This document shows positions 32,676 through 40,715 of a stretch of DNA of 64,000 nt, piece after piece. The stretch is from contig NZ_CP061281.1 in assembly GCF_014621695.1 (NCBI RefSeq), forward strand, positions 3,410,001 through 3,474,000, in the 5' to 3' direction. This DNA is from Streptomyces xanthii (lineage in GTDB: Bacteria; Actinomycetota; Actinomycetes; Streptomycetales; Streptomycetaceae). Within the stretch, counting starts at the first letter, position 1. Every line of letters begins with the position of its first letter. A program made the position numbers and the translations under genes. The notes beneath the pieces are model-generated. The model searched no databases, was not told the origin of the DNA, and was given only the letters and a program-made list of their open reading frames with translations.

Positions 32676-32839
32676 GCTGATACTTGGATACTTCCGGAAA
32701 AGGGTAGGAATCATGACCCTTCTGGAGTCACCTTGTGCGCCTCCGGTGGGAGAAATGCGCGATAACTCCCCGAACGCCCCGTCGTTCCTGAAGTAATGAC
32801 GCGACATCAGGTATCGGGCGACGAGGAGAACGAGCGCGC

Positions 32840-34039
32840 ATGAAGGTGATCTGTGTCGGCGGAGGGCCCGCGTCCCTGTATCTGGCCGTGCTCCTGAAGC
32901 GCCAGGACCCGGGCCGCGAGATCCAGGTGTACGAGAAGAACCCGGCCGGTGCCACCTACGGCTGGGGCGTCACCTACTGGCCCGAGATGCTCGACACCCT
33001 CATGACGCACGACGAACCGTCCGCGCGGAGCGTCGACCGGCACTCGCTGCGCTGGCGCGACGGCGTCGCGCACGTCCGCGACCGGATCACCGTGCACGAG
33101 GGCGACGAGGGCCGCGCAATCGGCCGGCACCGGCTGCTCGCCCTGCTGTCCGACCGGGCGGCGGAGCTCGGCGTCGAGGTGACGTACGGACGCACGGTCG
33201 CGCCCGACGACGAACTGCTGCGCGGCGCCGATCTCGTCGTGGCCGGCGACGGCGCCCGCAGCGCGCTGCGCACCCACCACGCCGAGCACTTCGGCACCCG
33301 CGTGACCACCGGCGCCAACCGCTTCGTCTGGCTCGGCACCACCAAGGTGTTCCGCTCCTTCACCTTCGCGTTCACCGAGACCGAGCACGGCTGGGTGTGG
33401 GCCTACGCGTACGGGTTCGACGGCGAGCACAGCACCTGCATCGTCGAGTGCGCGCCCGCCACCTGGGCCGGGCTCGGGCTCGACACGATGGAGCGGGAGG
33501 AGGCGCTGCGGCTCCTGGAGAAGCTGTTCTCCGGGCCGCTCGACGGGCACCGGCTGATCGGCCGCACCGACGCCGACGGCCCCTCCCAGTGGCAGTGCTT
33601 CCCCACGGTCACCAACGAGACCTGGTCGCACGGCAACCTCGTGCTGATCGGCGACGCCGCCCACACCACCCACTACTCGATCGGCGCGGGCACCACCCTC
33701 GCGATGCAGGACGCCATCGCGCTCGCCGCCGAACTGCGCGGCGGACGCCCGCTCGGCCCGGCCCTCGCCGCCTACGAACGCACCCGCAGGCGGGAGCTGC
33801 TGCCGCTGCAGAGCGCGGCCCGCTACAGCGCCGGCTGGTACGAGAACCTCACCCGGTACATCGGCCTGGAGCCGCACCAGATGTTCGCCCTGCTCGGGCA
33901 GCGGCACTCGCCGCTGCTGCCCTACGTCCCGCCGCAGCTGTACTACCGCCTCGACCGGGCCATCGACCGCGCGCAGCCGCTGCGGGAGCTGAAGCGGCGG
34001 CTCGGGCACGGGCTCGCGCGGATGCTGCAGAGCCGCTGA
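32840..34039 (+). CDS. FAD-dependent aromatic monooxygenase (salicylyl-CoA hydroxylase-like)
   Basis: A 399-residue flavoprotein hydroxylase. The FAD Rossmann start is VICVGGGPASLYLAVLL, the middle DG motif is VVAGDGARSALR, and the second FAD motif is LIGDAAHTTHYSIGAGTTLA followed by MQDAIALA. The pattern GVTYWPEML and HYSIGAGT is that of anthraniloyl-CoA or salicylyl-CoA 5-hydroxylases, not of simple phenol hydroxylases. The reductase domain of the bifunctional forms is missing. It might act on an aryl-CoA, perhaps linked with the CoA ligase operon beyond (inference). A GAGGAG-like site lies before ATG 32840. Confidence 0.8.
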   Translation: MKVICVGGGPASLYLAVLLKRQDPGREIQVYEKNPAGATYGWGVTYWPEMLDTLMTHDEPSARSVDRHSLRWRDGVAHVRDRITVHEGDEGRAIGRHRLLALLSDRAAELGVEVTYGRTVAPDDELLRGADLVVAGDGARSALRTHHAEHFGTRVTTGANRFVWLGTTKVFRSFTFAFTETEHGWVWAYAYGFDGEHSTCIVECAPATWAGLGLDTMEREEALRLLEKLFSGPLDGHRLIGRTDADGPSQWQCFPTVTNETWSHGNLVLIGDAAHTTHYSIGAGTTLAMQDAIALAAELRGGRPLGPALAAYERTRRRELLPLQSAARYSAGWYENLTRYIGLEPHQMFALLGQRHSPLLPYVPPQLYYRLDRAIDRAQPLRELKRRLGHGLARMLQSR

Positions 34040-34099
34040 GTCAGATTGCAGCGGCATAACGCACGGTGCCCCGAGCCCGCGGGCTTCGTTGAACAGTCC

Positions 34100-34288
34100 A
34101 TGGAGCAGCAGACCGTGGAGCAGCAGCACAAGAGCGAGCCCTCCGAGACGCCGATCTACGAGACGGTCGTGCGCCTGTGGAGCTCCCGCGGCAAGACCCT
34201 GCCGCGGCAGGCCGCGCCCGTCCGGCCGTCCCGGGGCTGGGTGCGCGTCGAACCGTCGGCGGGCGGACCGGCGGCGCGCGGGTACTGA
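34100..34288 (+). CDS. Small hypothetical protein
   Basis: A short frame of 62 codons from ATG 34100; an upstream ATG at 34046 is also in frame but that stretch looks non-coding. The product begins with Gln/Glu-rich text (MEQQTVEQQHK, including a repeated VEQQ), followed by PIYETVVRLWSSRGKTLP and a basic, Pro-rich end. The ETVVRLWSSRGKTLP segment recalls that of the 66-residue protein at 13779 (FARLMAEWRERGRTLP), so both may belong to one small Streptomyces family. Ribosome site is weak. Unknown function. Confidence 0.45.
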   Translation: MEQQTVEQQHKSEPSETPIYETVVRLWSSRGKTLPRQAAPVRPSRGWVRVEPSAGGPAARGY

Positions 34289-34383
34289 ACCGCGACACGC
34301 CCCCGCACGGCCCAATCAGTGGGGGACGGCGACCGCCGTTGGTCAGATATACGGGTCATATCCCCCACCTACAGGGAGAAACG

Positions 34384-34635
34384 ATGCGTCTTCGCGCATT
34401 CGCCGCAGCCGCGGCACTGGCCGGCGTCGCCGTGCTGGGTTCCGCGTCCATGGCCTCCGCGCACGACGGTCCTGACGGTGCCACCGCCGTCGGCGTCGCC
34501 GAGCACAGCCCGGGCGTCCTGTCGGGCAACGTGGTGCAGGTCCCGATCGACCTCGACGCGAACGTCTGCGGCAACTCGGTCAACGTCCTGGCCCTGCTCA
34601 ACCCCGCTGCCGGCAACGTCTGTGTGAACGACTGA
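34384..34635 (+). CDS. Short chaplin (fourth, divergent)
   Basis: An 83-residue chaplin. Signal peptide to about residue 26 (MASA then HDGPDG). The mature domain reads VGVAEHSPGVLSGNVVQVPI, VCGNSVNVLALLNPAAGNVC and ends VND; C62 and C80 are the disulphide pair. It differs from the other three by DLDAN in place of H(V/I)PxN, adding two acidic residues in the first amyloid strand, and by a longer mature N-terminus. GGGAG precedes ATG 34384. No BldN-like pair is evident, so its expression may differ. Confidence 0.94.
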   Translation: MRLRAFAAAAALAGVAVLGSASMASAHDGPDGATAVGVAEHSPGVLSGNVVQVPIDLDANVCGNSVNVLALLNPAAGNVCVND

Positions 34636-34651
34636 CGCCACCGTCGCACGT

Positions 34652-34685
34652 GTGCGCCCGCCCCTACCGGTAGGGGCGGGCGCAC
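34652..34685. terminator. 34-base perfect palindrome, bidirectional terminator
   Basis: GTGCGCCCGCCCCTACC (34652-34668) is followed at once by its complement (34669-34685), with ACCGGT in the middle, between convergent chaplin and TetR genes. Confidence 0.78.
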
Positions 34686-34710
34686 CCGCGTTCTCTCCGT
34701 GCGGAGCGCG

Positions 34711-35319
34711 TCAGCCGAGCGCCTCGTCGACGATGCGGGCCCACTGGGCGACGACCCGCTCGCGCCGCGCCCCGTCGTCCCTGAGCAGCGTCGCGAGGCC
34801 GAGGCCCCGCGCCATGTCGAGCAGGCCCTGCACGGTCTCGCGCGCCCCGGGCCGTGACTCGTCGGCGCCGAGCAGCTCCACCGCCATGCGGTGCGCCTCG
34901 CGGCCGACCCGGCCCTCCAGTTCGGCGACCCGGTCACCCAGCTGCGGCTCGTTCGACGCGGCCACCCACAGGTGCAGGGCCGCCCGGAACAACGGGCCCG
35001 TGTACAGGTCGACGAGCGAGGCGACGGCCTCGGCGCGGCCCGCCGGGGTGATCGCGCGCAGCGCCGTGGAGCGCTCCTCGGCCACGTACTCGACGGCCGC
35101 CGTGAACAGGTCCTCGCGGGTCGGGAAGTGGTGCTGGGCCGCACCGCGGGAGACCCCGGCGTGCTCGGCGACGACGGAGACCGTCGAACCGGACCAGCCG
35201 CGCTCGGCGAGGCAGGCCACGGCGGACTCCAGGAGCCGCCGGCGGGTGGCCCGCGAGCGGTCCTGCTTCGGGGGCGTCGCGGCGCGTGAGGTCGCTGCGC
35301 GGGGGGTCACCACACCCAT
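34711..35319 (-). CDS. TetR-family repressor, last gene of the acyl-CoA operon
   Basis: A 202-residue TetR protein. The DNA-binding domain lies at about residues 22-68 (RRRLLESAVACLAERGWSGS then VSVVAEHAGVSRGAAQHHF and PTREDLF). The C-terminal helices form the ligand pocket, probably for an acyl-CoA of the pathway. It overlaps the enoyl-CoA hydratase gene by 13 bases and so is made with the operon, the usual design of feedback repressors. It is related in place to AtuR/LiuR-type regulators. Start ATG 35319. Confidence 0.88.
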   Translation of the reverse strand: MGVVTPRAATSRAATPPKQDRSRATRRRLLESAVACLAERGWSGSTVSVVAEHAGVSRGAAQHHFPTREDLFTAAVEYVAEERSTALRAITPAGRAEAVASLVDLYTGPLFRAALHLWVAASNEPQLGDRVAELEGRVGREAHRMAVELLGADESRPGARETVQGLLDMARGLGLATLLRDDGARRERVVAQWARIVDEALG

Positions 35320-36050
35320 GCGGGGTCCCGTCGTTCGAGGAAGGCCGTCATCCCCTCCCGGGCCTGTTCGGAGGCGAAAAGGCGGGCGGACAGGTCCTGC
35401 AGGGTCCGCGTGTCCCGGTCGAAGGCTTCCAGGACCTTAACCGTGAGCAGTGCCTTCGTCTCGGCCAGGGCCTGCGGCTCGGCTCTGCGCAGTCCGTCGA
35501 GGACGGGGGCGAGCGCCGTGTCGGCGTCGTCGCCGGACGCGGTGACGAGCCCGATGCGGGCGGCCTCCGCGGCGTCGAACCTCTCGCCGGTCAGGTAGTA
35601 GCGGGCGACCGCGCGCGGGTCCAGGCGGGGCAGCAGCGGAAGGGAGATCACGGCGGGGGCGACCCCGATGCGGACCTCGGTGAACGCGAAGGTCGACGCG
35701 GTGGCGGCCACGGAGATGTCGCAGGCGCCGAGGAGGCCGAGGCCGCCCGCGCGGACGTGCCCGGCGACCCGGGCGACGACGGGCTTCGGCAGTTCGACGA
35801 TGCCTCGCAGGAGGCCGACGAGGGCGTCCGGGTGCGGCGGGTCGCGCAGGTCGGCGCCCGCGCTGAAGGTGTTGCCGGTGTGGGTGAGGACGACGGCCCG
35901 GACGCCGGGGTCCTTGCCCGCGTCGGCGAGCCGCTCGGTGAGTTCGGCGACCAGGGCGTGGGACAGAGCGTTGCGGTTGCCCGGCGAGTCGAGGGTGAGG
36001 GTGGTGACGCCGCGGTCGTGGGCGGCGCGGATCAGGGGTTCCTCGGGCAT
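35307..36050 (-). CDS. Enoyl-CoA hydratase/isomerase (crotonase family)
   Basis: A 247-residue crotonase-fold protein. The CoA-binding and oxyanion blocks are NTFSAGADLRD near residue 60 and GHVRAGGLGLLGACDISVAA near 100. The Glu of typical hydratases at the second block is not clearly present (VRIGVAPAVISLPLL keeps only part of the motif), so an isomerase or a modified hydratase is possible. It hydrates an unsaturated acyl-CoA made by the dehydrogenase or carboxylase of the same operon. Seven bases separate it from the CoA ligase gene upstream. Confidence 0.85.
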   Translation of the reverse strand: MPEEPLIRAAHDRGVTTLTLDSPGNRNALSHALVAELTERLADAGKDPGVRAVVLTHTGNTFSAGADLRDPPHPDALVGLLRGIVELPKPVVARVAGHVRAGGLGLLGACDISVAATASTFAFTEVRIGVAPAVISLPLLPRLDPRAVARYYLTGERFDAAEAARIGLVTASGDDADTALAPVLDGLRRAEPQALAETKALLTVKVLEAFDRDTRTLQDLSARLFASEQAREGMTAFLERRDPAWVW

Positions 36051-36057
36051 GGCGGGG

Positions 36058-37623
36058 TCAGCTCTCCCTCAGCAGGCGGCGCAGGATCTTCCCGGAGGCC
36101 GCGCGGGGCACGGCGTCGGTGAAGGCGACGCGGCGGATCTTCTTGTACGGGGCGACGTGCCCGGCGACGAAGGCGAGCACGTCGTCCTCGGTGAGGGCCG
36201 GGTCGGCGCGGACGACGAAGGCCTTCGGGATCTCGTTGCCGTCCGCGTCCGGGGTGCCGACGACGGCGGCGTCGGCGATGCCGTCGTGGGTGAGCAGCAG
36301 GGCCTCCAGCTCGGCGGGGGCCACCTGGAAGCCCTTGTACTTGATCAGCTCCTTCACCCGGTCGACGACGAACAGCCAGCCGTCCTCGTCGACCCGGCCG
36401 ACGTCACCGGTGTGCACCCAGCCGTCGGCGTCGATCATGTCGGCGGTGGCGTCGGGCCGCCCGAGGTAGCCCTTCATGACCTGCGGGCCCCGGATGAGGA
36501 TCTCGCCGGACCCACCGGGCGGGACGTCCTCGGCGGGGTCGTCGAGGGACACGATCCGCATCTCGGTGGAGGCGATGAGCTTGCCGACGGTGCCCGGGGG
36601 CGGGTTCTTCGCGGCGAGCGGGACGACGTGGGTGCCGGGCGACAGCTCCGTCATGCCGTAGGCCTGGCCGACGGGCGGCAGGCCAAGGCGGCGCGAGCAG
36701 GCCTCGGCGAGGTCGGCGTCCAGCGGGGCGGCGGCGCTGATCAGGTACTTCAGGGAGGAGAGGTCGTAGCCCTCGACGGCCGGGTGCTTGGCGAGGGCCA
36801 GCACGATCGGCGGGGCCACGTACAGGGCGGTGATGCGGTGCTTCTCGATCGCGGCGAGGAAGGTGTCGAGCTCGAAGCGGGGCAGGACGACGACGGTGGC
36901 GCCCTGCCGCAGCGGGGCGTTCATCAGGGCGGTGAGGCCGTAGATGTGGAAGAAGGGGAGGACGGCGAGGACGCGGTCCTCGGGTCCGGCCGGGATGAGG
37001 GGTTCGAGCTGGGCCAGGTTGGTGGCGATGTTGCGGTGGGTCAGCATGACGCCCTTGGGGACGCCGGTGGTGCCGGAGGAGTACGGGAGCGCGGCCACGT
37101 CCTCGGCCGGGTCGACCGGCACGTGCGGTTCGGGGGCGTCGGTGCCGAGCAGGTCGAGCAGGGAGCGCAGGCCCGAGTCGCCCGCGGGGTCGCAGACGAA
37201 GATCTCCTGGATGCCGCCGGCCAGTTCGGCGGCGGCGCGGGCCGGTGCCGCGAGCGGGGTCACGGAGACGATCCAGCGGGCGCCGGAGTCCTTCAGCTGC
37301 TTGGCGAACTCCTCCGGGGTGGCCAGCGGGTGCACCGTGGTGACGGCGGCGCCGGCGCGGGTCGCGGCGTAGAAGGCGACCGGGTAGGCGATCGTGTTGG
37401 GGCTGTGCAGGGCGAGGACGTCGCCGGGACGGACGCCCGCCTCGGCGAGGCCCGCCGCGATCCTGCGGTGGTACTGGTCGACCTGCGCGTAGGTCAGGGT
37501 CGTGCCCGCCACCCCGTCGACGAGGGCGGGGGTGTCACCGCGCGCGGCAGCACCCCCGAGCACGGCGTCGTGGATGGGTTCGTCGACGTGCTCGACGTCC
37601 GCGTACTCACTGAAGAACACCAT
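36058..37623 (-). CDS. Acyl/aryl-CoA ligase (4-coumarate-CoA ligase-like)
   Basis: A 521-residue adenylate-forming enzyme. The P-loop SSGTTGVPKGVMLTH is near residue 177, AYGMTELSP is the A5 motif, GWVHTGDVGRVDEDG is A7, VDRVKELIKYKGFQVAPAEL is the hinge, and PRAASGKILRR carries the catalytic lysine. It activates an acid with ATP and joins it to CoA. I recall the S. coelicolor counterpart SCO4383 as a characterised cinnamate/4-coumarate ligase, so an aryl or isoprenoid-like acid is plausible. It is fifty-one bases downstream of the dehydrogenase gene in the operon. Confidence 0.9.
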   Translation of the reverse strand: MVFFSEYADVEHVDEPIHDAVLGGAAARGDTPALVDGVAGTTLTYAQVDQYHRRIAAGLAEAGVRPGDVLALHSPNTIAYPVAFYAATRAGAAVTTVHPLATPEEFAKQLKDSGARWIVSVTPLAAPARAAAELAGGIQEIFVCDPAGDSGLRSLLDLLGTDAPEPHVPVDPAEDVAALPYSSGTTGVPKGVMLTHRNIATNLAQLEPLIPAGPEDRVLAVLPFFHIYGLTALMNAPLRQGATVVVLPRFELDTFLAAIEKHRITALYVAPPIVLALAKHPAVEGYDLSSLKYLISAAAPLDADLAEACSRRLGLPPVGQAYGMTELSPGTHVVPLAAKNPPPGTVGKLIASTEMRIVSLDDPAEDVPPGGSGEILIRGPQVMKGYLGRPDATADMIDADGWVHTGDVGRVDEDGWLFVVDRVKELIKYKGFQVAPAELEALLLTHDGIADAAVVGTPDADGNEIPKAFVVRADPALTEDDVLAFVAGHVAPYKKIRRVAFTDAVPRAASGKILRRLLRES

Positions 37624-37674
37624 GCCAACACCTCGTCTTTGAAGGGCTGTTGTGATGTGGGGCGGTAGGGCGGG

Positions 37675-38838
37675 TCAGTACGACTTGGGCAGGCCCAGGG
37701 TCTGGTGGGACACGTAGTTCAGGATCATCTCCCGGCTGACCGGTGCGATACGGGCCACGCGGGAGCCGGTGATGAGGGAGGCGAGGCCGAACTCGCGGGT
37801 CAGGCCGTTGCCGCCGAGGGTGTGCACGGACTGGTCGACGGCGCGCACACAGGCCTCGGCGGCCGCGTACTTGGCCATGTTGGCGGCCTCCCCGGCCCCC
37901 ATGTCGTCGCCGGCGTCGTACAGGTGCGCCGCCTTCTGCATCATCAGGCGGGCCAGCTCCAGTTCGATGTGGACCTGGGCGAGCGGGTGGGCGATCGCCT
38001 GGTGGGAGCCGATGGGGGCCTTCCACACGGTGCGGTCGCGGGCGTACTCGACGGCGCGGCCCACCGCGTAGCGGCCCATGCCGATCGCGAACGCGGCGGT
38101 CATGATGCGCTCCGGGTTGAGCCCGGCGAACAGCTGGAGCAGTCCTGCGTCCTCGTCACCCACGAGAGCGTCGGCGGGCAGCCGCACCTCGTCAAGGGTC
38201 AGTTCGAACTGCTTCTCCGGAGCCTGGAGTTCCATGTCGATCTGGCGGCGCCCGAAGCCGGGGGTCTCGCGCGGGACGATGAAGAGGCAGGGCTTGAGCC
38301 TGCCAGTACGGGCGTCGGAGGTGCGGCCCACGATGAGGGTGGCGTCGGCGATGTCGACACCGGACACGAACACCTTGCGGCCGTTCAGGACCCAGGTGCC
38401 GTCGTCGTCCTTGCGGGCGGTGGTGGTGATGCGGTGCGAGTTCGATCCGGCGTCGGGCTCCGTGATGCCGAAGGCCATGGTGCGGCTGCCGTCGGCGAGG
38501 CCGGGCAGCCAGGCCCGCTTCTGCTCCTCGGTGCCGAAGCGGGAGATCACGGTGCCACAGATCGCGGGCGAGACGACCATCATCAGGAGCGGGGAGCCCG
38601 CGGCGCCCAACTCCTCGAGGACGATGGACAGTTCGTAGATGCCGCCGCCCCCGCCGCCGTACTCCTCGGGCAGGTTGACGCCCAGGTAGCCGAGCTTGGC
38701 GGCCTCGGCCCACAGCTCCTCGGGGTGGCCGTCGGATCCGGTGACGCGGGTCATGTAGTCGCGGCCGTAGCGCTTGCCGAGTGCGGCGACGGCGGCGCGC
38801 AGGTCCTGGTGCTCCTGGCTTTCGAGGATCGTGCTCAT
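37675..38838 (-). CDS. Acyl-CoA dehydrogenase
   Basis: A 387-residue flavin dehydrogenase. Signatures are AFGITEPDAGSNSHRITTTA (FAD and substrate binding), the C-terminal QAIAHPLAQVHIELELARLM and HTLGGNGLTREF block. The usual catalytic Glu is expected near the C-terminus but cannot be placed with certainty. It makes a 2,3-unsaturated acyl-CoA. Its ATG 38838 shares one base with the TGA of the biotin carboxylase gene. The context, carboxylase plus hydratase plus AtuA-family protein, points to a branched acyl-CoA such as citronellyl- or isovaleryl-CoA. Confidence 0.9.
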   Translation of the reverse strand: MSTILESQEHQDLRAAVAALGKRYGRDYMTRVTGSDGHPEELWAEAAKLGYLGVNLPEEYGGGGGGIYELSIVLEELGAAGSPLLMMVVSPAICGTVISRFGTEEQKRAWLPGLADGSRTMAFGITEPDAGSNSHRITTTARKDDDGTWVLNGRKVFVSGVDIADATLIVGRTSDARTGRLKPCLFIVPRETPGFGRRQIDMELQAPEKQFELTLDEVRLPADALVGDEDAGLLQLFAGLNPERIMTAAFAIGMGRYAVGRAVEYARDRTVWKAPIGSHQAIAHPLAQVHIELELARLMMQKAAHLYDAGDDMGAGEAANMAKYAAAEACVRAVDQSVHTLGGNGLTREFGLASLITGSRVARIAPVSREMILNYVSHQTLGLPKSY

Positions 38839-40715
38839 CAGGGCGTTTCCTCCACTACGAGGGCCACTTCGGCCAACAGGGATCCCACCTCGACCTGGCG
38901 GCCGACGGCGGTGTGCAGGGCGGTGAGCGTTCCGGTGGCGGGGGCGCAGATGCGGTGCTCCATCTTCATCGCCTCCAGCCAGATCAGGGGCTGCCCCTCG
39001 GTGACGGCGGCGCCCTCGGCGAGGCCGTCGGCGAGCCGGACCACGGTGCCGGGCATCGGGGCGAGCAGGGAGCCGGGGGCGCGCTGCCCGCTCGGGTCGG
39101 TGAAGCGGGGCAGGGCGGTGAGGGCGGTGCCGTTCACGTACGCGCGGTCGCCGTACGCGGCGACGGCGTACCGGCGCCGGACGCCGCCCGCCTCCAGGAC
39201 GACGAGTCCGGGCGAGGCGGAGACGACCTGGACGCCGTCGGCCTCGAAGCCGCCCGCGCGGGTGTGCCGGTAGCGGACCTCGTGCTCGGTGCCGGCGGGT
39301 TCGGTGCGGTAGGCGCGGGTCTGGGGCTGTGAGGGGACGTTGCGGAAGCCGCCGAAGCGGGAGCGGGCGCGGGTCGCGGCGGCGAGGGCGGCGGCGAGCG
39401 GCGCGTACGGGTCCTCCTCGGGGGCGGTCAGTTCGTCGAGGTGGCGCTCGTAGAAGCCGGTGTCCATGCGGGCGGCGGTGAACTCGGGGTGCCGCAGGGA
39501 CCGTACGAGCAGGTCGCGGTTGGTGACGGGGCCGTGCACCTCGGCCCGCTCCAGGGCGCCGGCCAGGGCGCGGACGGCGGCGGCTCGGGTGGGGGCGTGG
39601 GCGACGACCTTGGCGAGCATCGCGTCGTAGTGCACGCCGATCGCGTCGCCGTCGGTGTACCCGGTGTCGAGGCGGACGGTGCCGGGCACGGCGAGCCGGT
39701 GCAGGGTGCCGGTCTGCGGGGCGAAGGCGGCGGCCGGGTCCTCGGCGTAGAGGCGGGCCTCGACGGCGTGGCCGCGCGGGGCCGGGGGCCGCGGGTCCAG
39801 GGCCTCGCCCTCGGCGATCCGCAGTTGCAGGGCGACGAGGTCGAGGCCGAAGACGGCCTCGGTGACGGGGTGTTCGACCTGGAGCCGGGTGTTCATCTCC
39901 AGGAAGTGCGCGGCGCCGTCGGCGACGAGGAACTCGACGGTGCCGGCGCCGGTGTAGTCGACGGCCCGTACGGCGCGCTCGGCCAACACGCCGACCTCTT
40001 CCAGGAGTCCGGCGCTCAGGCCGGGCGCGGGGGCCTCCTCGATCACCTTCTGGTGGCGGCGCTGGAGGGAGCAGTCGCGGGTGCCGAGCACCCACACGGT
40101 GCCGTGCGTGTCGGCGAGGACCTGCACCTCGACGTGGCGCCCGCCCTCGACGTACGGCTCGACGAACACCTCGCCGTCACCGAACGCGGACAACGCCTCG
40201 GCCCGCGCGGCCGCCAGCTCCCCTTCGAGGTCGGCCAGTCGGCGTACGACGCGCATGCCGCGCCCGCCGCCGCCCGCGGCCGCCTTCACGAGCACCGGCA
40301 GATCGGCCTCGGTGACCTCGCCCAGGGGCGCGATGCCCATGAGCTGCTTGGCGCGCGTCTTGGACGCCATGGCCTCGATCGCGGCGGGCGGCGGGCCGAT
40401 CCAGGCGAGCCCGGCGTCCATGACCGCGCGGGCGAAGTCCGGGTTCTCGGAGAGGAAGCCGTAGCCCGGGTGCACGGCGTCGGCGCCCGCGTCGAGCGCG
40501 GCCTTCACGACGAGCTCGGCCCGCAGATAGGTGTCGGCGGGGGTGGCCCCGGGGAGCCGTACGGCGAGGTCGGCCTCGCGCACGTGGAGCGCGTCCGCGT
40601 CCGGGTCCGAGTGCACGGCGACGGTACGGATGCCCAGCTCACGGCAGGTACGGAAGACACGGCAGGCGATCTCGCCGCGGTTGGCCACAAGAACACTGGT
40701 GATCACGGAGGTCAC
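38838..40715 (-). CDS. Acyl-CoA carboxylase alpha subunit (biotin carboxylase and carrier)
   Basis: A 625-residue biotin-dependent subunit from GTG 40715. VLVANRGEIACRVFRTCREL is the start of the biotin carboxylase domain, KAAAGGGGRGMRVV the ATP loop, TRDCSLQRRHQKVIEEAPAP and EMNTRLQVEHPVTE the catalytic blocks. The C-terminal carrier domain has the biotin attachment site EAMKMEH with K584. It carboxylates biotin with ATP and bicarbonate for the beta subunit encoded just upstream. The GTG overlaps that gene's TGA (GTGA). Length and fusion match methylcrotonyl- and geranyl-CoA carboxylases. Confidence 0.95.
   Translation of the reverse strand: MTSVITSVLVANRGEIACRVFRTCRELGIRTVAVHSDPDADALHVREADLAVRLPGATPADTYLRAELVVKAALDAGADAVHPGYGFLSENPDFARAVMDAGLAWIGPPPAAIEAMASKTRAKQLMGIAPLGEVTEADLPVLVKAAAGGGGRGMRVVRRLADLEGELAAARAEALSAFGDGEVFVEPYVEGGRHVEVQVLADTHGTVWVLGTRDCSLQRRHQKVIEEAPAPGLSAGLLEEVGVLAERAVRAVDYTGAGTVEFLVADGAAHFLEMNTRLQVEHPVTEAVFGLDLVALQLRIAEGEALDPRPPAPRGHAVEARLYAEDPAAAFAPQTGTLHRLAVPGTVRLDTGYTDGDAIGVHYDAMLAKVVAHAPTRAAAVRALAGALERAEVHGPVTNRDLLVRSLRHPEFTAARMDTGFYERHLDELTAPEEDPYAPLAAALAAATRARSRFGGFRNVPSQPQTRAYRTEPAGTEHEVRYRHTRAGGFEADGVQVVSASPGLVVLEAGGVRRRYAVAAYGDRAYVNGTALTALPRFTDPSGQRAPGSLLAPMPGTVVRLADGLAEGAAVTEGQPLIWLEAMKMEHRICAPATGTLTALHTAVGRQVEVGSLLAEVALVVEETP

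Noticed and set aside
34315..34342. BldN-like promoter for the fourth chaplin
   Set aside because: CGTTGG is present at 34337, but the outer box 16 bases upstream (ATCAGT) does not match.
35307..36050. TTA codon in the enoyl-CoA hydratase gene
   Set aside because: The bases TTA occur on the coding strand at 35438-35440, but in frame they read GTT AAG (Val-Lys), not a leucine codon.
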